DNA of 17,578 nt. Origin: QQUD01 sp039029915. Its GTDB lineage: Bacteria; Chloroflexota; Anaerolineae; Promineifilales; Promineifilaceae. Position 1 is the first letter of the stretch, and each line of letters opens with the position of its first letter. This document shows positions 7,349-14,813 of this stretch, piece by piece. The notes below the pieces were generated by a model. It was given only the letters and a program-made list of their open reading frames with translations. It made no database searches and was not told where the DNA came from. Location of the stretch: the NCBI GenBank assembly GCA_039029915.1, contig JBCCFD010000117.1, positions 1 through 17,578 on the forward strand, read 5' to 3'. Position numbers and translations under genes: made by a program.

Positions 7349-7472
7349 TTGGATGGGCATTTTCTCCAGTGTGTAATGCTAACATTAGTCTGGTTTCCGT
7401 TCAACCAATTAGCTTGTTTTGTCTGGCTTTTTCAGTAAAGGAAAATCATCAAAAGGGTGTGGTAATTCATCT

Positions 7473-8267
7473 TTATGCTTCACATTCAGCTAAATTAGCT
7501 GAAGTATCTGTGCAGATAAGCGGGGTAAGCGCAGCATCAAAAACGGTGTCTAAATAAATACCGTATCCTGTGTCGTTGAGATGAATGCAGTCGCTTAAAT
7601 AGTCGACATTGCTCCATTGGTCAAGCAGTGGGTTGCCCGGCTGCCCTTGGAGCGACCCGTAGGTATTAACGGCCGTTGCGCGCTCAAACTCATTCACAAC
7701 CTCAGCAATCAGCTCGTATGTGAAAAGCCATTGTGGGTTTGTTAGAGCCGGATCGGCCGTGCCAAACAGATTATTTAGCAAACGACTACACTGTTCTGGG
7801 TCGACCTCGACATTCAAAATATCGTACCCGGCATATATAATTTGTAAATCTTCACGGCTGGCCTCTAGGTCTGTTAAAAGGCTACGAAGGTGCAAAAGCA
7901 CGTTATCCATCGTGCCGCCCCCCAAAAGGTCATTACCGCTAAGCGTAAAAAAGACAATAGGATTCGGATTTGGGTCATTGCCAATCTCTTCCAGAACCTC
8001 TGACAAAATCCCTTCTTCATCGTCAGCCCACTGCTGCATGGTTGTGCCACCAATGGCAAAAGGCGCAATAGAGATAAGGTTTTCAAACCCTCTATCAGCT
8101 AACTCTTGTTGAAACACCTCATCATCCATTTGATCAGCCCACGAATCCCCAAATACATAAAGCGAGCGGGTTTGAGATGATTCAATTGATGAATTCGCTT
8201 CCTCGCCACACGCCGTCAATAGGGGGAAAAAAAGCAGCATGAGCGGAATGATAAATTTTTTAGACAT
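7473..8267 (-). CDS. SGNH/GDSL-hydrolase lipoprotein
   Basis: 264 residues. ATG 8267-8265 is preferred over TTG 8273 because AGGA sits 7 bases upstream. The N-terminus is a lipoprotein signal: two lysines, a hydrophobic core and lipobox LTAC with Cys20, so the protein should be exported and lipidated. The catalytic part shows the SGNH blocks: VFGDSW with nucleophile Ser42 (block I), a conserved-type Gly around 73-74 in AIGGTT (block II), SGND with Asn112 (block III), and DCIH with Asp226/His229 (block V). Family members are esterases, lipases or carbohydrate acyl-hydrolases; the substrate cannot be read here. Four cysteines (160, 227, 252, 262) could form disulfides outside the cell. The final codons contain a 19-bp palindrome. 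It is transcribed away from the HlyD gene across a 363-bp shared region. Confidence 0.85.
   Translation of the reverse strand: MSKKFIIPLMLLFFPLLTACGEEANSSIESSQTRSLYVFGDSWADQMDDEVFQQELADRGFENLISIAPFAIGGTTMQQWADDEEGILSEVLEEIGNDPNPNPIVFFTLSGNDLLGGGTMDNVLLHLRSLLTDLEASREDLQIIYAGYDILNVEVDPEQCSRLLNNLFGTADPALTNPQWLFTYELIAEVVNEFERATAVNTYGSLQGQPGNPLLDQWSNVDYLSDCIHLNDTGYGIYLDTVFDAALTPLICTDTSANLAECEA
7485..7503. repeat. 19-bp perfect palindrome inside the 3' end of the SGNH gene
   Basis: TTCAGCTAA and TTAGCTGAA flank a single central A (7494). It codes for part of the last ten residues of the lipoprotein. The transcript could fold it into an 8-bp stem with a 3-nt loop, but no T-run follows in the minus-strand direction, so it is not a standard terminator; an mRNA 3' stabiliser or a protein-binding site is possible. 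Confidence 0.5.
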
Positions 8268-8298
8268 ATTCAAATCCTATGTTTTTGGAAAATTTCGC

Positions 8299-8326
8299 AA
8301 AATAGCTTGAAAAAAATTTGAGTCAA
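8299..8326 (-). promoter_or_regulatory. Candidate promoter of the SGNH lipoprotein gene
   Basis: On the minus strand TTGACT (8326-8321; 5 of 6 to the -35 consensus) precedes TATTTT (8304-8299; 4 of 6 to the -10 consensus) by 16 bp. The predicted transcript would start near 8292, giving a ~25-base leader before ATG 8267. Assigned by eye. Confidence 0.4.
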
Positions 8327-8343
8327 ACTGTGAAATTTACTCG

Positions 8344-8393
8344 GTGAAAACCATGAATTTAGCATTTCCTTTTACGATACTTTTGGTTTTCAC
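8344..8393. repeat. 10-bp perfect inverted repeat in the divergent region, 30-nt spacer
   Basis: GTGAAAACCA at 8344-8353 is matched exactly by TGGTTTTCAC at 8384-8393. It lies just upstream of the candidate minus-strand promoter and about 145 bp from the candidate plus-strand -10. It could be two half-sites for a regulator acting on one or both divergent genes. Apart from this, the promoters and the palindrome at 8581, I see no gene in 8268-8630. Confidence 0.5.
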
Positions 8394-8510
8394 TATAAAT
8401 GATGCAGATGAAGCCTCTCTGCTTTGAATTTATCCTCTTTTTAGGTGATGACATTCATTTATAACAATCCGCTTATTCACCAACTCCCTTTGGCTAGAAT
8501 CCGCATTAAT

Positions 8511-8542
8511 TTGTACCCAATTTTCTTGTTTCGGCATATAAT
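8511..8542 (+). promoter_or_regulatory. Candidate promoter of the HlyD/ABC exporter genes
   Basis: A perfect TATAAT lies at 8537-8542. TTGTAC (8511-8516) is the nearest -35-like hexamer but sits 20 bp away, longer than the usual 16-18 bp, which would make the promoter weak or activator-dependent. TTTGTAC recurs at 8551-8557. Transcription would start near 8549, leaving a leader of about 80 bases before ATG 8631. Confidence 0.4.
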
Positions 8543-8580
8543 GAACATGTTTTGTACAGGTTTTTATCTGACAATTATTC

Positions 8581-8597
8581 GACATAAATTTTATGTC
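8581..8597. promoter_or_regulatory. 17-bp palindrome, possible operator in the exporter leader
   Basis: GACATAAA and TTTATGTC flank a single central T. It lies about 40 bp after the candidate -10 and 33 bp before the HlyD start codon, a position where a bound repressor could block transcription of the exporter genes. The regulator is not encoded in this window. Confidence 0.4.
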
Positions 8598-8630
8598 AAC
8601 ATCTGGAAATTTCATAAATAGGTAGAAAAA

Positions 8631-10193
8631 ATGAGTCGAACAATCACGATTATCATCGCAATCGTTGCATTGCTGGGAATTGGTTCCTTTTTTGTGCTTC
8701 GCCAACAGCAGGCGGAGCAAGAACCAGAGTTTGAAATTTTACGTGAAGCAACTGCATCACAAGGTCAAATTTCATCCACAGTTAATGCGGTTGGCTCTAT
8801 TGAGCCTGAAGCACTCGTGACCCTTACATTTGGGGCAACTGGCACGATCCAAAACGTATCGGTTACGCGTGGACAAACGGTTAATGAGGGAGACGTGCTT
8901 GCCTTTGTGGACACGGCCGAATTACAGCTTGCTGTTCAACAGGCCGAAGACGCTCTGCGCATTCAAGAGCTGAATTTGCAACAAAGGCTTAACAGTGCGC
9001 CCAGCCCTGCCACTCTAGCTTCGGCACAGTCAGATATCGATTCGGCCGTGGCAGGTGTTGCGGCTGCTGAAGCGAACTTAGCCTCTGCAGAAGCGTCAGT
9101 TTTGCAATCTCAAGCTCAAAAATCACAGCTGTTGACTGGGCCAACACCTGGCCAAATTGCTAATGCTGAAGCCCAAATTGCCAGTGCCCAAGCGACCCAA
9201 GACAGCGCCCAACGAGCGTATGATCAGACCCTTGAATGTTTCGAATTTACGGGGCCCGATGGCGGCCGCAATGAGACTTGTCCTGGGTTAGGGGCACCTG
9301 AGGAGCAGGCGAGGGTTCAGCTTAATAATGCCAACGTCGCTCTAGCCGCCGCCGAGGCCCAGCTAGCCGACTTACGGTTAGGTGCTACGTTTGCCGATAT
9401 TCAATCCGCAGATGCGGCCATTGCTATTGCCGAAGCCAATGTTTTAGCATCTGCCGCTAATGTTTCTTCAGCGGAAGCTGCACTATCACGCGCGCAAGCC
9501 GCTTATGATCGGCAACTTGAACCACCTACGACAGATGAGATTGCCATTTTGGAGGCCCAGATTACCAGTGCGCAAACTAATCTTGCCTTAGCCCAGCTTA
9601 GACTCGATCAATCGATTATTGTTGCGCCGATTTCTGGGACCGTAGCGGCCGTTAATATTAATGCTGGGGAACAAGCCTCTCCAGGGTCACCGGCTATTAC
9701 CATTGTGGATGAAGGTGCATTCCACATCACGGTTAATGTAGACGAAATAGATATCGACCAGGTTGCTTTGGGTCAAGCGGTTGATATTTCAATTGATGCG
9801 TTACCTGATGAGGATGTTGTGGGTGAAATTGCCGAAATTGCCCCTACCTCGGCTTCTGCTGGTGGGGTTGTCACCTACTTAGTAACAATCAATATTGAGA
9901 AGAGCGATGTGTTCACCCTAAGACCCGGCATGAGCGCCAATGCCTCAATTGTAGTTGAAGAGATTGAGAATGTGCTTGTGGTGCCAAACTGGGCCATTCG
10001 TCTTGATAGAGAAACAGGGGATGCCCTTGTGAATGTGCAGCGCTCAGCAGAACTAATTGAAGAGGTTGTTGTGGTAACGGGTTTGCGGAATGAGCAGTTT
10101 AGTGAAATTCAATCGGGTCTTTCTGAAGGGGACGTCGTGGTGGTAACTGACCAACGTGAAGCATTCACATTCTTTGGTGGGGGAGGCCAGTAA
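8631..10193 (+). CDS. HlyD/MacA-type periplasmic adaptor (membrane fusion) subunit with long Ala-rich coiled coil
   Basis: 520 residues; AGGT 7 bases before ATG. An N-terminal membrane segment (about 4-23) anchors the protein. A lipoyl/barrel-sandwich half-motif (FGATGTIQNVSVTRGQTVNEGDVL, here about 67-90) is completed at about 329-360 (VAPISGTVAAVNINAGE), and a beta-barrel and membrane-proximal domain follow to ~508. The tail is glycine-rich. Between the lipoyl halves lies a ~235-residue alanine-rich helical hairpin, much longer than in typical MacA. It contains two gaplessly alignable ~80-residue modules (about 122-202 and 250-330) and a Cys-containing turn (Cys203, Cys217) between them. 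The protein should link the ABC permease encoded two genes downstream to an outer structure or the exterior. No TolC-like gene is seen in the window. It contains no exact ACGGCCGT. Confidence 0.85.
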   Translation: MSRTITIIIAIVALLGIGSFFVLRQQQAEQEPEFEILREATASQGQISSTVNAVGSIEPEALVTLTFGATGTIQNVSVTRGQTVNEGDVLAFVDTAELQLAVQQAEDALRIQELNLQQRLNSAPSPATLASAQSDIDSAVAGVAAAEANLASAEASVLQSQAQKSQLLTGPTPGQIANAEAQIASAQATQDSAQRAYDQTLECFEFTGPDGGRNETCPGLGAPEEQARVQLNNANVALAAAEAQLADLRLGATFADIQSADAAIAIAEANVLASAANVSSAEAALSRAQAAYDRQLEPPTTDEIAILEAQITSAQTNLALAQLRLDQSIIVAPISGTVAAVNINAGEQASPGSPAITIVDEGAFHITVNVDEIDIDQVALGQAVDISIDALPDEDVVGEIAEIAPTSASAGGVVTYLVTINIEKSDVFTLRPGMSANASIVVEEIENVLVVPNWAIRLDRETGDALVNVQRSAELIEEVVVVTGLRNEQFSEIQSGLSEGDVVVVTDQREAFTFFGGGGQ

Positions 10194-10195
10194 GC

Positions 10196-10293
10196 GGTAG
10201 CTGGTAAATAGTAAACAGCCGTCAGAATCAGTTATATGATGAATGCTGACTGCGGCCTGCTGGATACAGCATACTGGATACTGAACAGTGAAC
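10196..10293. repeat. Degenerate heptanucleotide repeat, 14 in-register units
   Basis: The entire gap between adaptor stop and ATPase start codon reads as 14 consecutive 7-nt units with no break in register. Position 1 is a purine in 14 of 14, position 3 is T in 10 of 14, position 4 is a purine in 13 of 14 and position 7 a pyrimidine in 13 of 14. The best-conserved units are ACTGGAT (10273-10279), ACTGAAC (10280-10286), AGTGAAC (10287-10293), AGTAAAC (10210-10216) and GCTGGAT (10259-10265). The last unit abuts the ATG, displacing any normal Shine-Dalgarno site. The pattern recalls the heptameric short tandem repeats of filamentous cyanobacteria, but the sequence differs. Confidence 0.6.
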
Positions 10294-11040
10294 ATGAGTG
10301 ACTCAAAACCAATTATCACGGTAGAACAATTAACGAAGGTGTACACCATGGGTGAGCATGAAGTTCACGCTCTTCGTGGGGTGTCGTTGGCGGTTGAGAA
10401 AGGTGAGTTTGTTTCAATAATGGGGCCTTCTGGATCGGGTAAGTCGACAATGATGAATATGCTCGGCGCGTTGGATCAGCCAAGCGGCGGGACTTACATT
10501 CTTGATGGGACCGATGTTAGCTCACTAGATGAAAATGATCTGGCAGATGTACGAAATCGTCAAATTGGTTTCGTGTTCCAAAGTTTTAATTTATTATCCC
10601 GCACCCCGGCTATTCAGCAGGTTGAGTTGCCTTTGATTTATGGTGGTAAAAGCAATCGTTACCAACGCGCTAAAGAAGCTTTAGAGATGGTTGGTTTGGG
10701 CGATCGACTTGACCACAAACCAAGCGAGCTGTCAGGTGGGCAGCAGCAGCGGGTGGCGATTGCTCGAGCTTTGGTGAATGAACCATCTATTATATTAGCT
10801 GATGAACCAACTGGGAATCTCGATAGTAAATCCGGCACAGAAGTTATGCAGATCTTTCAGAGACTTAATTCAGAGCAGGGTATTACCATTTTATTTGTGA
10901 CCCACGATCCGTGGATTGCCAGACATACTAAACGGGTTGTCACCCTTTCAGACGGCCTTGTTTTGCGAGATGAGACCATTTCAGAACCATTTGTGGCGGG
11001 CGAACAGGAACGGCCGTCTGATAATATTCTTTTAACATGA
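10294..11040 (+). CDS. ABC transporter ATPase, LolD/MacB type
   Basis: 248 residues from ATG 10294; a GTG two codons upstream (10288) is less likely. All nucleotide-binding motifs are present: Walker A GPSGSGKST (44-52), Q-loop VFQSFNLL with Gln96, signature LSGGQQQR (146-153), Walker B IILADE (166-171) followed by the D-loop NLD, and the switch His204 in VTHD. The sequence is typical of ATPases serving MacB/FtsX-type permeases, which couple ATP hydrolysis to extracytoplasmic mechanical work rather than transport through the membrane. No ribosome site is visible since the heptad repeat reaches the start codon. Its stop overlaps the permease start (ATGA), showing tight coupling. The ~25-residue tail after the core is not conserved-looking and carries an ACGGCCGT palindrome. 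Confidence 0.92.
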   Translation: MSDSKPIITVEQLTKVYTMGEHEVHALRGVSLAVEKGEFVSIMGPSGSGKSTMMNMLGALDQPSGGTYILDGTDVSSLDENDLADVRNRQIGFVFQSFNLLSRTPAIQQVELPLIYGGKSNRYQRAKEALEMVGLGDRLDHKPSELSGGQQQRVAIARALVNEPSIILADEPTGNLDSKSGTEVMQIFQRLNSEQGITILFVTHDPWIARHTKRVVTLSDGLVLRDETISEPFVAGEQERPSDNILLT

Positions 11041-12278
11041 CATTATTTGAAAATATAAGACTGGCTTTTGTCGGTCTTTCAGTTAACAAGTTGCGTGCTT
11101 TTCTAACCATGCTGGGCATCATTATTGGCGTTGCGGCAGTCATCACTTTGGTGTCCGTGGGGCGTGGTGTAGAAGGAGCAGTTGTTGGTGAATTTGAGGG
11201 CTTAGGCAATAATTTGCTGTTTGTGTTTCCGCAGGACGTCTCCTCGGACGGTCTAGCCAATCGAAATCGTATCATTGGCTTAACAATGGATGATTATGAA
11301 GCATTGAGAGACCCACTCCGTGCCCCAGATATTTTAAGGGTGGTGCCTAGCTATGATCGGCCCGCTATCGTTGTGGCTGGTCGTGAAGAGGCCCGCTCAA
11401 CCATCAGCGGAACGACGCCAGAATTTACTGATTTGCGAGACTTTTACCCCATTGTTGGTAACTTTTTCAATGAGCAGGACTTAGCGGCTGGTGCACGAGT
11501 GGCTGTGCTGGGTCAAACTGCGTACGAAAATCTGTTCCCAAATGGCGAAAATCCAATTGGTGAAACGATTCGCGTGAATAATTTAAACCTTCGCATCATC
11601 GGTTTAATGGAAGAAAAAGGTGGCTCTGGGTTTAACGACCAAGATGATGTCATTTTGATACCGATTACGACTGCTCAACGTCGGTTATTTCCAGCTAGAC
11701 GGGCTGATGGCAAGGTTGGGGTTGATGCGCTAAATGTGCAGGCGATCAGCGAGGAACGAACTGATGCAGCTGTTGCTCAAATTGGCTTTGTGCTTCGTGA
11801 AACGCACAATATTTCTTTTCGAGCTGAGGATGATTTCCAAATTTTAAGTCAGGACGAGCTGGTTGGCGCGTTTAGCCAGATTACTGGGGTCTTAACCATC
11901 TTTTTGGCATTTATTGCTAGCATTTCGCTGGTAGTTGGTGGTATTGGCATTATGAATATTATGCTGGTGTCGGTCACTGAGCGAACCCGTGAAATTGGCC
12001 TGCGAAAGGCTCTGGGCGCTCGGCCCCGAGCGATTCTGACCCAATTTTTAATTGAAGCAATTGTCCTTTCAGTTGTAGGTGGGTTGATTGGATTGCTTAT
12101 TGGCATGGCTGGGGCATTTATTATTGGTAATTTTTCAGATTTACTAACACCCGTGCTCGCTTGGGATTCTGTTGTGCTAGCAATTGGTGTGTCGACCATT
12201 GTTGGGCTTTTCTTTGGCATTTTCCCCGCTCGACGAGCGGCGGGCTTGAATCCGATTGATGCGCTGCGATATGAGTGA
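11037..12278 (+). CDS. MacB/FtsX-type ABC permease
   Basis: 413 residues. The start overlaps the ATPase stop by four bases (ATGA). TM1 (about 18-40, with the typical LTMLGIIIGVAAVI) is followed by a ~235-residue extracytoplasmic MacB-type core domain and then three TM segments (about 280-308, 333-362, 376-398), ending in the conserved PARRAAGLNPIDALRYE. The cytosolic coupling motif TERTREIGLRKALGA (312-326) is intact. With the upstream adaptor and ATPase it makes a complete MacAB-like tripartite inner-membrane system, minus an outer-membrane channel. Substrate cannot be deduced; known relatives move macrolides, peptides, lipids or virulence factors. A paralogue begins at 16682. Confidence 0.92.
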   Translation: MTLFENIRLAFVGLSVNKLRAFLTMLGIIIGVAAVITLVSVGRGVEGAVVGEFEGLGNNLLFVFPQDVSSDGLANRNRIIGLTMDDYEALRDPLRAPDILRVVPSYDRPAIVVAGREEARSTISGTTPEFTDLRDFYPIVGNFFNEQDLAAGARVAVLGQTAYENLFPNGENPIGETIRVNNLNLRIIGLMEEKGGSGFNDQDDVILIPITTAQRRLFPARRADGKVGVDALNVQAISEERTDAAVAQIGFVLRETHNISFRAEDDFQILSQDELVGAFSQITGVLTIFLAFIASISLVVGGIGIMNIMLVSVTERTREIGLRKALGARPRAILTQFLIEAIVLSVVGGLIGLLIGMAGAFIIGNFSDLLTPVLAWDSVVLAIGVSTIVGLFFGIFPARRAAGLNPIDALRYE

Positions 12279-12342
12279 GTAAGCGCATGTCGCCTAGCAA
12301 AAGAAGTTTGGCGGAACACAAGCAATAATTTGGGTTTTAATC

Positions 12343-14676
12343 ATGACTTACATTGTTGAAGTTTCAAAAGGAAAAAAATTAGCAAATGTGGGTGGGAAAG
12401 CGGCTCAGTATGGGTTTTTGCTCGACCAAGCTGTTTTGGTGCCAAAGACTTTTGTGATTCAGTGGGATGCATTTGTTACGGCCGAAAAAAACGAAACGGC
12501 CGTTCTCCAAACCCTGCGCCTCGAAATTGAAACCTTACTCAACGATAAACGGCCGTATGCGGTGCGTTCCTCTGCCAATGTTGAAGATGGTGGCCAATAT
12601 TCCTTTGCCGGCCAGTTTGAATCGGTGCTCGACGTGCGGGGAGTGGATGCCATCTTAGAAGCGGTGCAAACCGTTTGGCAATCAGCGCGGCGGGAGAGCT
12701 TACGGCCGTATCTTGAACAAGCTGGATTAACGGCGAGTGATGTAAAAATGGCCGTTATTTTGCAGGAAATGGTTGACTCTAAAGTGTCCGGTGTGGCCTT
12801 TAGTAAAAATCCGATGACCGGCATGGATGAAACAATTGTGGAAGCCGTTCCCGGTAGCGGGGAAGCGCTGGTGCAAGAAGGCGTCACGCCGAATCGCTGG
12901 GTGCATAAATGGGGGGATTGGATGATCCAAACCAATCCTGATAAGCTGCCGCTATCTTTAATTGAAACCATCGTGTCAGAAACCAAACGAATGGCCAAAG
13001 CGTATGGCGCGCCGATTGATTTAGAGTGGGTGTGGGACGGAACGGCGGTCAATTGGGTTCAAATTCGGGAGATCACAACGCTCAAAGACATTAGCGTTTA
13101 CTCCAACCGCATTTCGCGGGAGGTAATGCCCGGCATTATCAAACCGCTAATCTGGTCAGTTAACGTCCCCGTGGTGAACAGCGCATGGGTCGATTTGATT
13201 GAAGAACTAATTGGCCCACACGACATCCAAGCGGAAGATTTAGCCAAATCGTTCCACTATCGCTCCTACTTCAACATGTCAACTTTGGGGCGCGTTTTCA
13301 CGACGCTGGGCATGCCAACCGAAACATTGGAACTGATGATGGGGTTAGAGGGAGGTGACGAGAAACCTCGCTATAAGCCTTCCAACCAAACGTACAGATA
13401 CTTGCCCCGTATGCTTCGATTCGGACTCGATAAACTCCGCTTTAGTCGCAAAATTGATGCGTTTTTACCAATGGCCGAAGCGCGTTATAAAAAATTTGCT
13501 AATCAAGATTTAAGCCAGCTAGACGAGAAGACGCTACTTTCGGAGATTGAACAGCTGTTTGAGTTCACGAAGCGGATGGCGTACGTTAATGTGGTTGGCC
13601 CTCTGCTGATGCTGGCGCATAATGGCCGTTTTCAGCGTCAGATTGAAGCGCTTGATATAGATTATGTTAATTTTGATCTGATGAATAACGCGCCCGATCT
13701 TGAGAAATATGACCCGAGCAATCATCTGGATCGCTTAGCTGATTTATACAAAAGCTTAGATAAAAGCGTGCAGGAAAAATTAGCAGTTGGTCCCGTCTTT
13801 GAACTCATCAAAACGGGTGTGGCTAAAGAATTTACTGACCCATTTTTTAAGTTTGTGAAGCAGTTTGGTCATTTTAGTGACAGCGGGAATGATTTTTCGG
13901 CTAAGCCTTGGCGAGAAAATTTTGATTTTGTTTTACAGATGGTAATTAATCATGAGCGCTTGGGGTCTGATAATCAGAAGGTCAATTGGGAGGCATTACC
14001 CCTCTCTGGATTGAAGCGCTGGCGCTTAAAAAGCAGCTATGAACGAGCGCGAAAGTTCCGCTTTTACCGAGAACGTATTAGCTATGATTACACTTTTGGC
14101 TATGGATTATTCAGAAATTATTTTTTTGCCCTTGCTGGGCGGCTTGTAGACCGAAATGTTTTAACTGAAAAAGAGGATATTTTTTACCTTTACCTCAACG
14201 AAGTGCAGCAAATTGTGGGCCAAACCCGGCTTGATTTTGAACCCATGACGCTGGTCAATACCCGACGAGCTGAAATTGAGTCGGTCAAAGATTACATTTT
14301 GCCTGATATTGTGTATGGAGATGACCCACCGCCGCCGGAAACGGCCGTTGCGGATCAAGACCTGCTTAACGGCATTCCCACGTCTCGTGGCTACTATCAG
14401 GGGCCCGTCCGCGTCATTAACAGCATCCAAGAGTTTGATAAGATGGTGCCGGGAGCAGTTATCGTCATTCCCTATTCAGACGTCAGCTGGACGCCCCTGT
14501 TTACCAAAGCTGGTGCGGTCATTGCCGAATCTGGCGGTATGCTCTCCCATAGTTCAATTGTGGCCCGAGAGTACAATTTACCAGCGGTTGTCTCCGTGAC
14601 AAACGCCTGCCGCATTCTTCAAGACGACACCATTGTCTCAGTTGATGGGTTTAAGGGGCAGGTATCCGTTGTTTAG
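12343..14676 (+). CDS. PEP-synthase/rifampin-phosphotransferase-like three-domain dikinase
   Basis: 777 residues. N-terminal PPDK-type ATP-grasp domain (about 1-247): VGGKAAQYG (16-24), YAVRSSANVEDGGQYSFAG (72-90, Arg75), SGVAFSKNPMTG (149-160), and DLEW...VQIRE with Glu228, Gln240 and Arg242. A central helical domain (about 250-650) begins with VMPGIIKPLIWS and contains FGHFSDSG around His510. The C-terminal swivelling phosphohistidine domain (about 685-777) carries the catalytic His736 in GGMLSHSSIVARE. The PEP/pyruvate-binding TIM barrel of true PEP synthase is absent. ATP, unknown middle, then His domain is the layout of rifampin phosphotransferase (about 865 residues), so it probably transfers a phosphate from ATP via His736 to a substrate held by the middle domain. 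It is not evidence of drug resistance. Four ACGGCCGT sites lie within it. Its ribosome site is weak. Confidence 0.82.
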   Translation: MTYIVEVSKGKKLANVGGKAAQYGFLLDQAVLVPKTFVIQWDAFVTAEKNETAVLQTLRLEIETLLNDKRPYAVRSSANVEDGGQYSFAGQFESVLDVRGVDAILEAVQTVWQSARRESLRPYLEQAGLTASDVKMAVILQEMVDSKVSGVAFSKNPMTGMDETIVEAVPGSGEALVQEGVTPNRWVHKWGDWMIQTNPDKLPLSLIETIVSETKRMAKAYGAPIDLEWVWDGTAVNWVQIREITTLKDISVYSNRISREVMPGIIKPLIWSVNVPVVNSAWVDLIEELIGPHDIQAEDLAKSFHYRSYFNMSTLGRVFTTLGMPTETLELMMGLEGGDEKPRYKPSNQTYRYLPRMLRFGLDKLRFSRKIDAFLPMAEARYKKFANQDLSQLDEKTLLSEIEQLFEFTKRMAYVNVVGPLLMLAHNGRFQRQIEALDIDYVNFDLMNNAPDLEKYDPSNHLDRLADLYKSLDKSVQEKLAVGPVFELIKTGVAKEFTDPFFKFVKQFGHFSDSGNDFSAKPWRENFDFVLQMVINHERLGSDNQKVNWEALPLSGLKRWRLKSSYERARKFRFYRERISYDYTFGYGLFRNYFFALAGRLVDRNVLTEKEDIFYLYLNEVQQIVGQTRLDFEPMTLVNTRRAEIESVKDYILPDIVYGDDPPPPETAVADQDLLNGIPTSRGYYQGPVRVINSIQEFDKMVPGAVIVIPYSDVSWTPLFTKAGAVIAESGGMLSHSSIVAREYNLPAVVSVTNACRILQDDTIVSVDGFKGQVSVV

Positions 14677-14688
14677 AACTTAGAGTGT

Positions 14689-14734
14689 GTATTGCTAACC
14701 TCATAACTCAAAGCGAATTTATGGAGAGCAATAC
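14689..14734. repeat. 8-bp inverted repeat in the gap before the PlsY-like gene
   Basis: GTATTGCT (14689-14696) pairs with AGCAATAC (14727-14734) across 30 nt. It lies just after the dikinase stop. No T-run follows directly, so it is not a clear terminator. The rest of the gap 14677-14813 holds GAGTAA/TTACTC arms around 14754-14783 and the strong ribosome site of the next gene, and otherwise nothing I recognise. Confidence 0.35.
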
Positions 14735-14813
14735 TAGGACGCAAGAAGGCGTTGAGTAAATACCACTCTTAAGCTTCTTACTCTAGCATCTTTAGCTTTT
14801 TTAGGAGGAAGAA

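Noticed and set aside
7255..7557. 100-codon plus-strand open frame spanning the gap between the two minus-strand genes
   Set aside because: It overlaps the start of one gene and the end of the other in antisense and has no family resemblance.
7720..8112. 130-codon plus-strand open frame inside the SGNH gene
   Set aside because: Antisense to the SGNH catalytic blocks, which are clearly coded on the minus strand.
8430..8720. 96-codon minus-strand open frame with many Cys and His over the divergent region
   Set aside because: It crosses the candidate promoter, the 17-bp palindrome and the HlyD start; Cys/His richness comes from AT-rich and repeat sequence, and no ribosome site supports it.
10196..10293. 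CRISPR array in the adaptor-ATPase gap
   Set aside because: Units are 7 nt and degenerate with no spacer/repeat structure and no cas genes.
11849..12325. 158-codon minus-strand open frame opposite the permease C-terminus
   Set aside because: Antisense to conserved FtsX transmembrane segments; no recognisable domain.
12459..13052. 197-codon minus-strand open frame opposite the dikinase gene
   Set aside because: It lies antisense to the strongly motif-supported ATP-grasp domain and is low-complexity Ser/Thr-rich; a shadow frame.
12343..14676. Calling the dikinase a rifampin-resistance gene or a true PEP synthase
   Set aside because: The TIM barrel of PEP synthase is missing, and shared architecture alone does not show that rifampin is the substrate.
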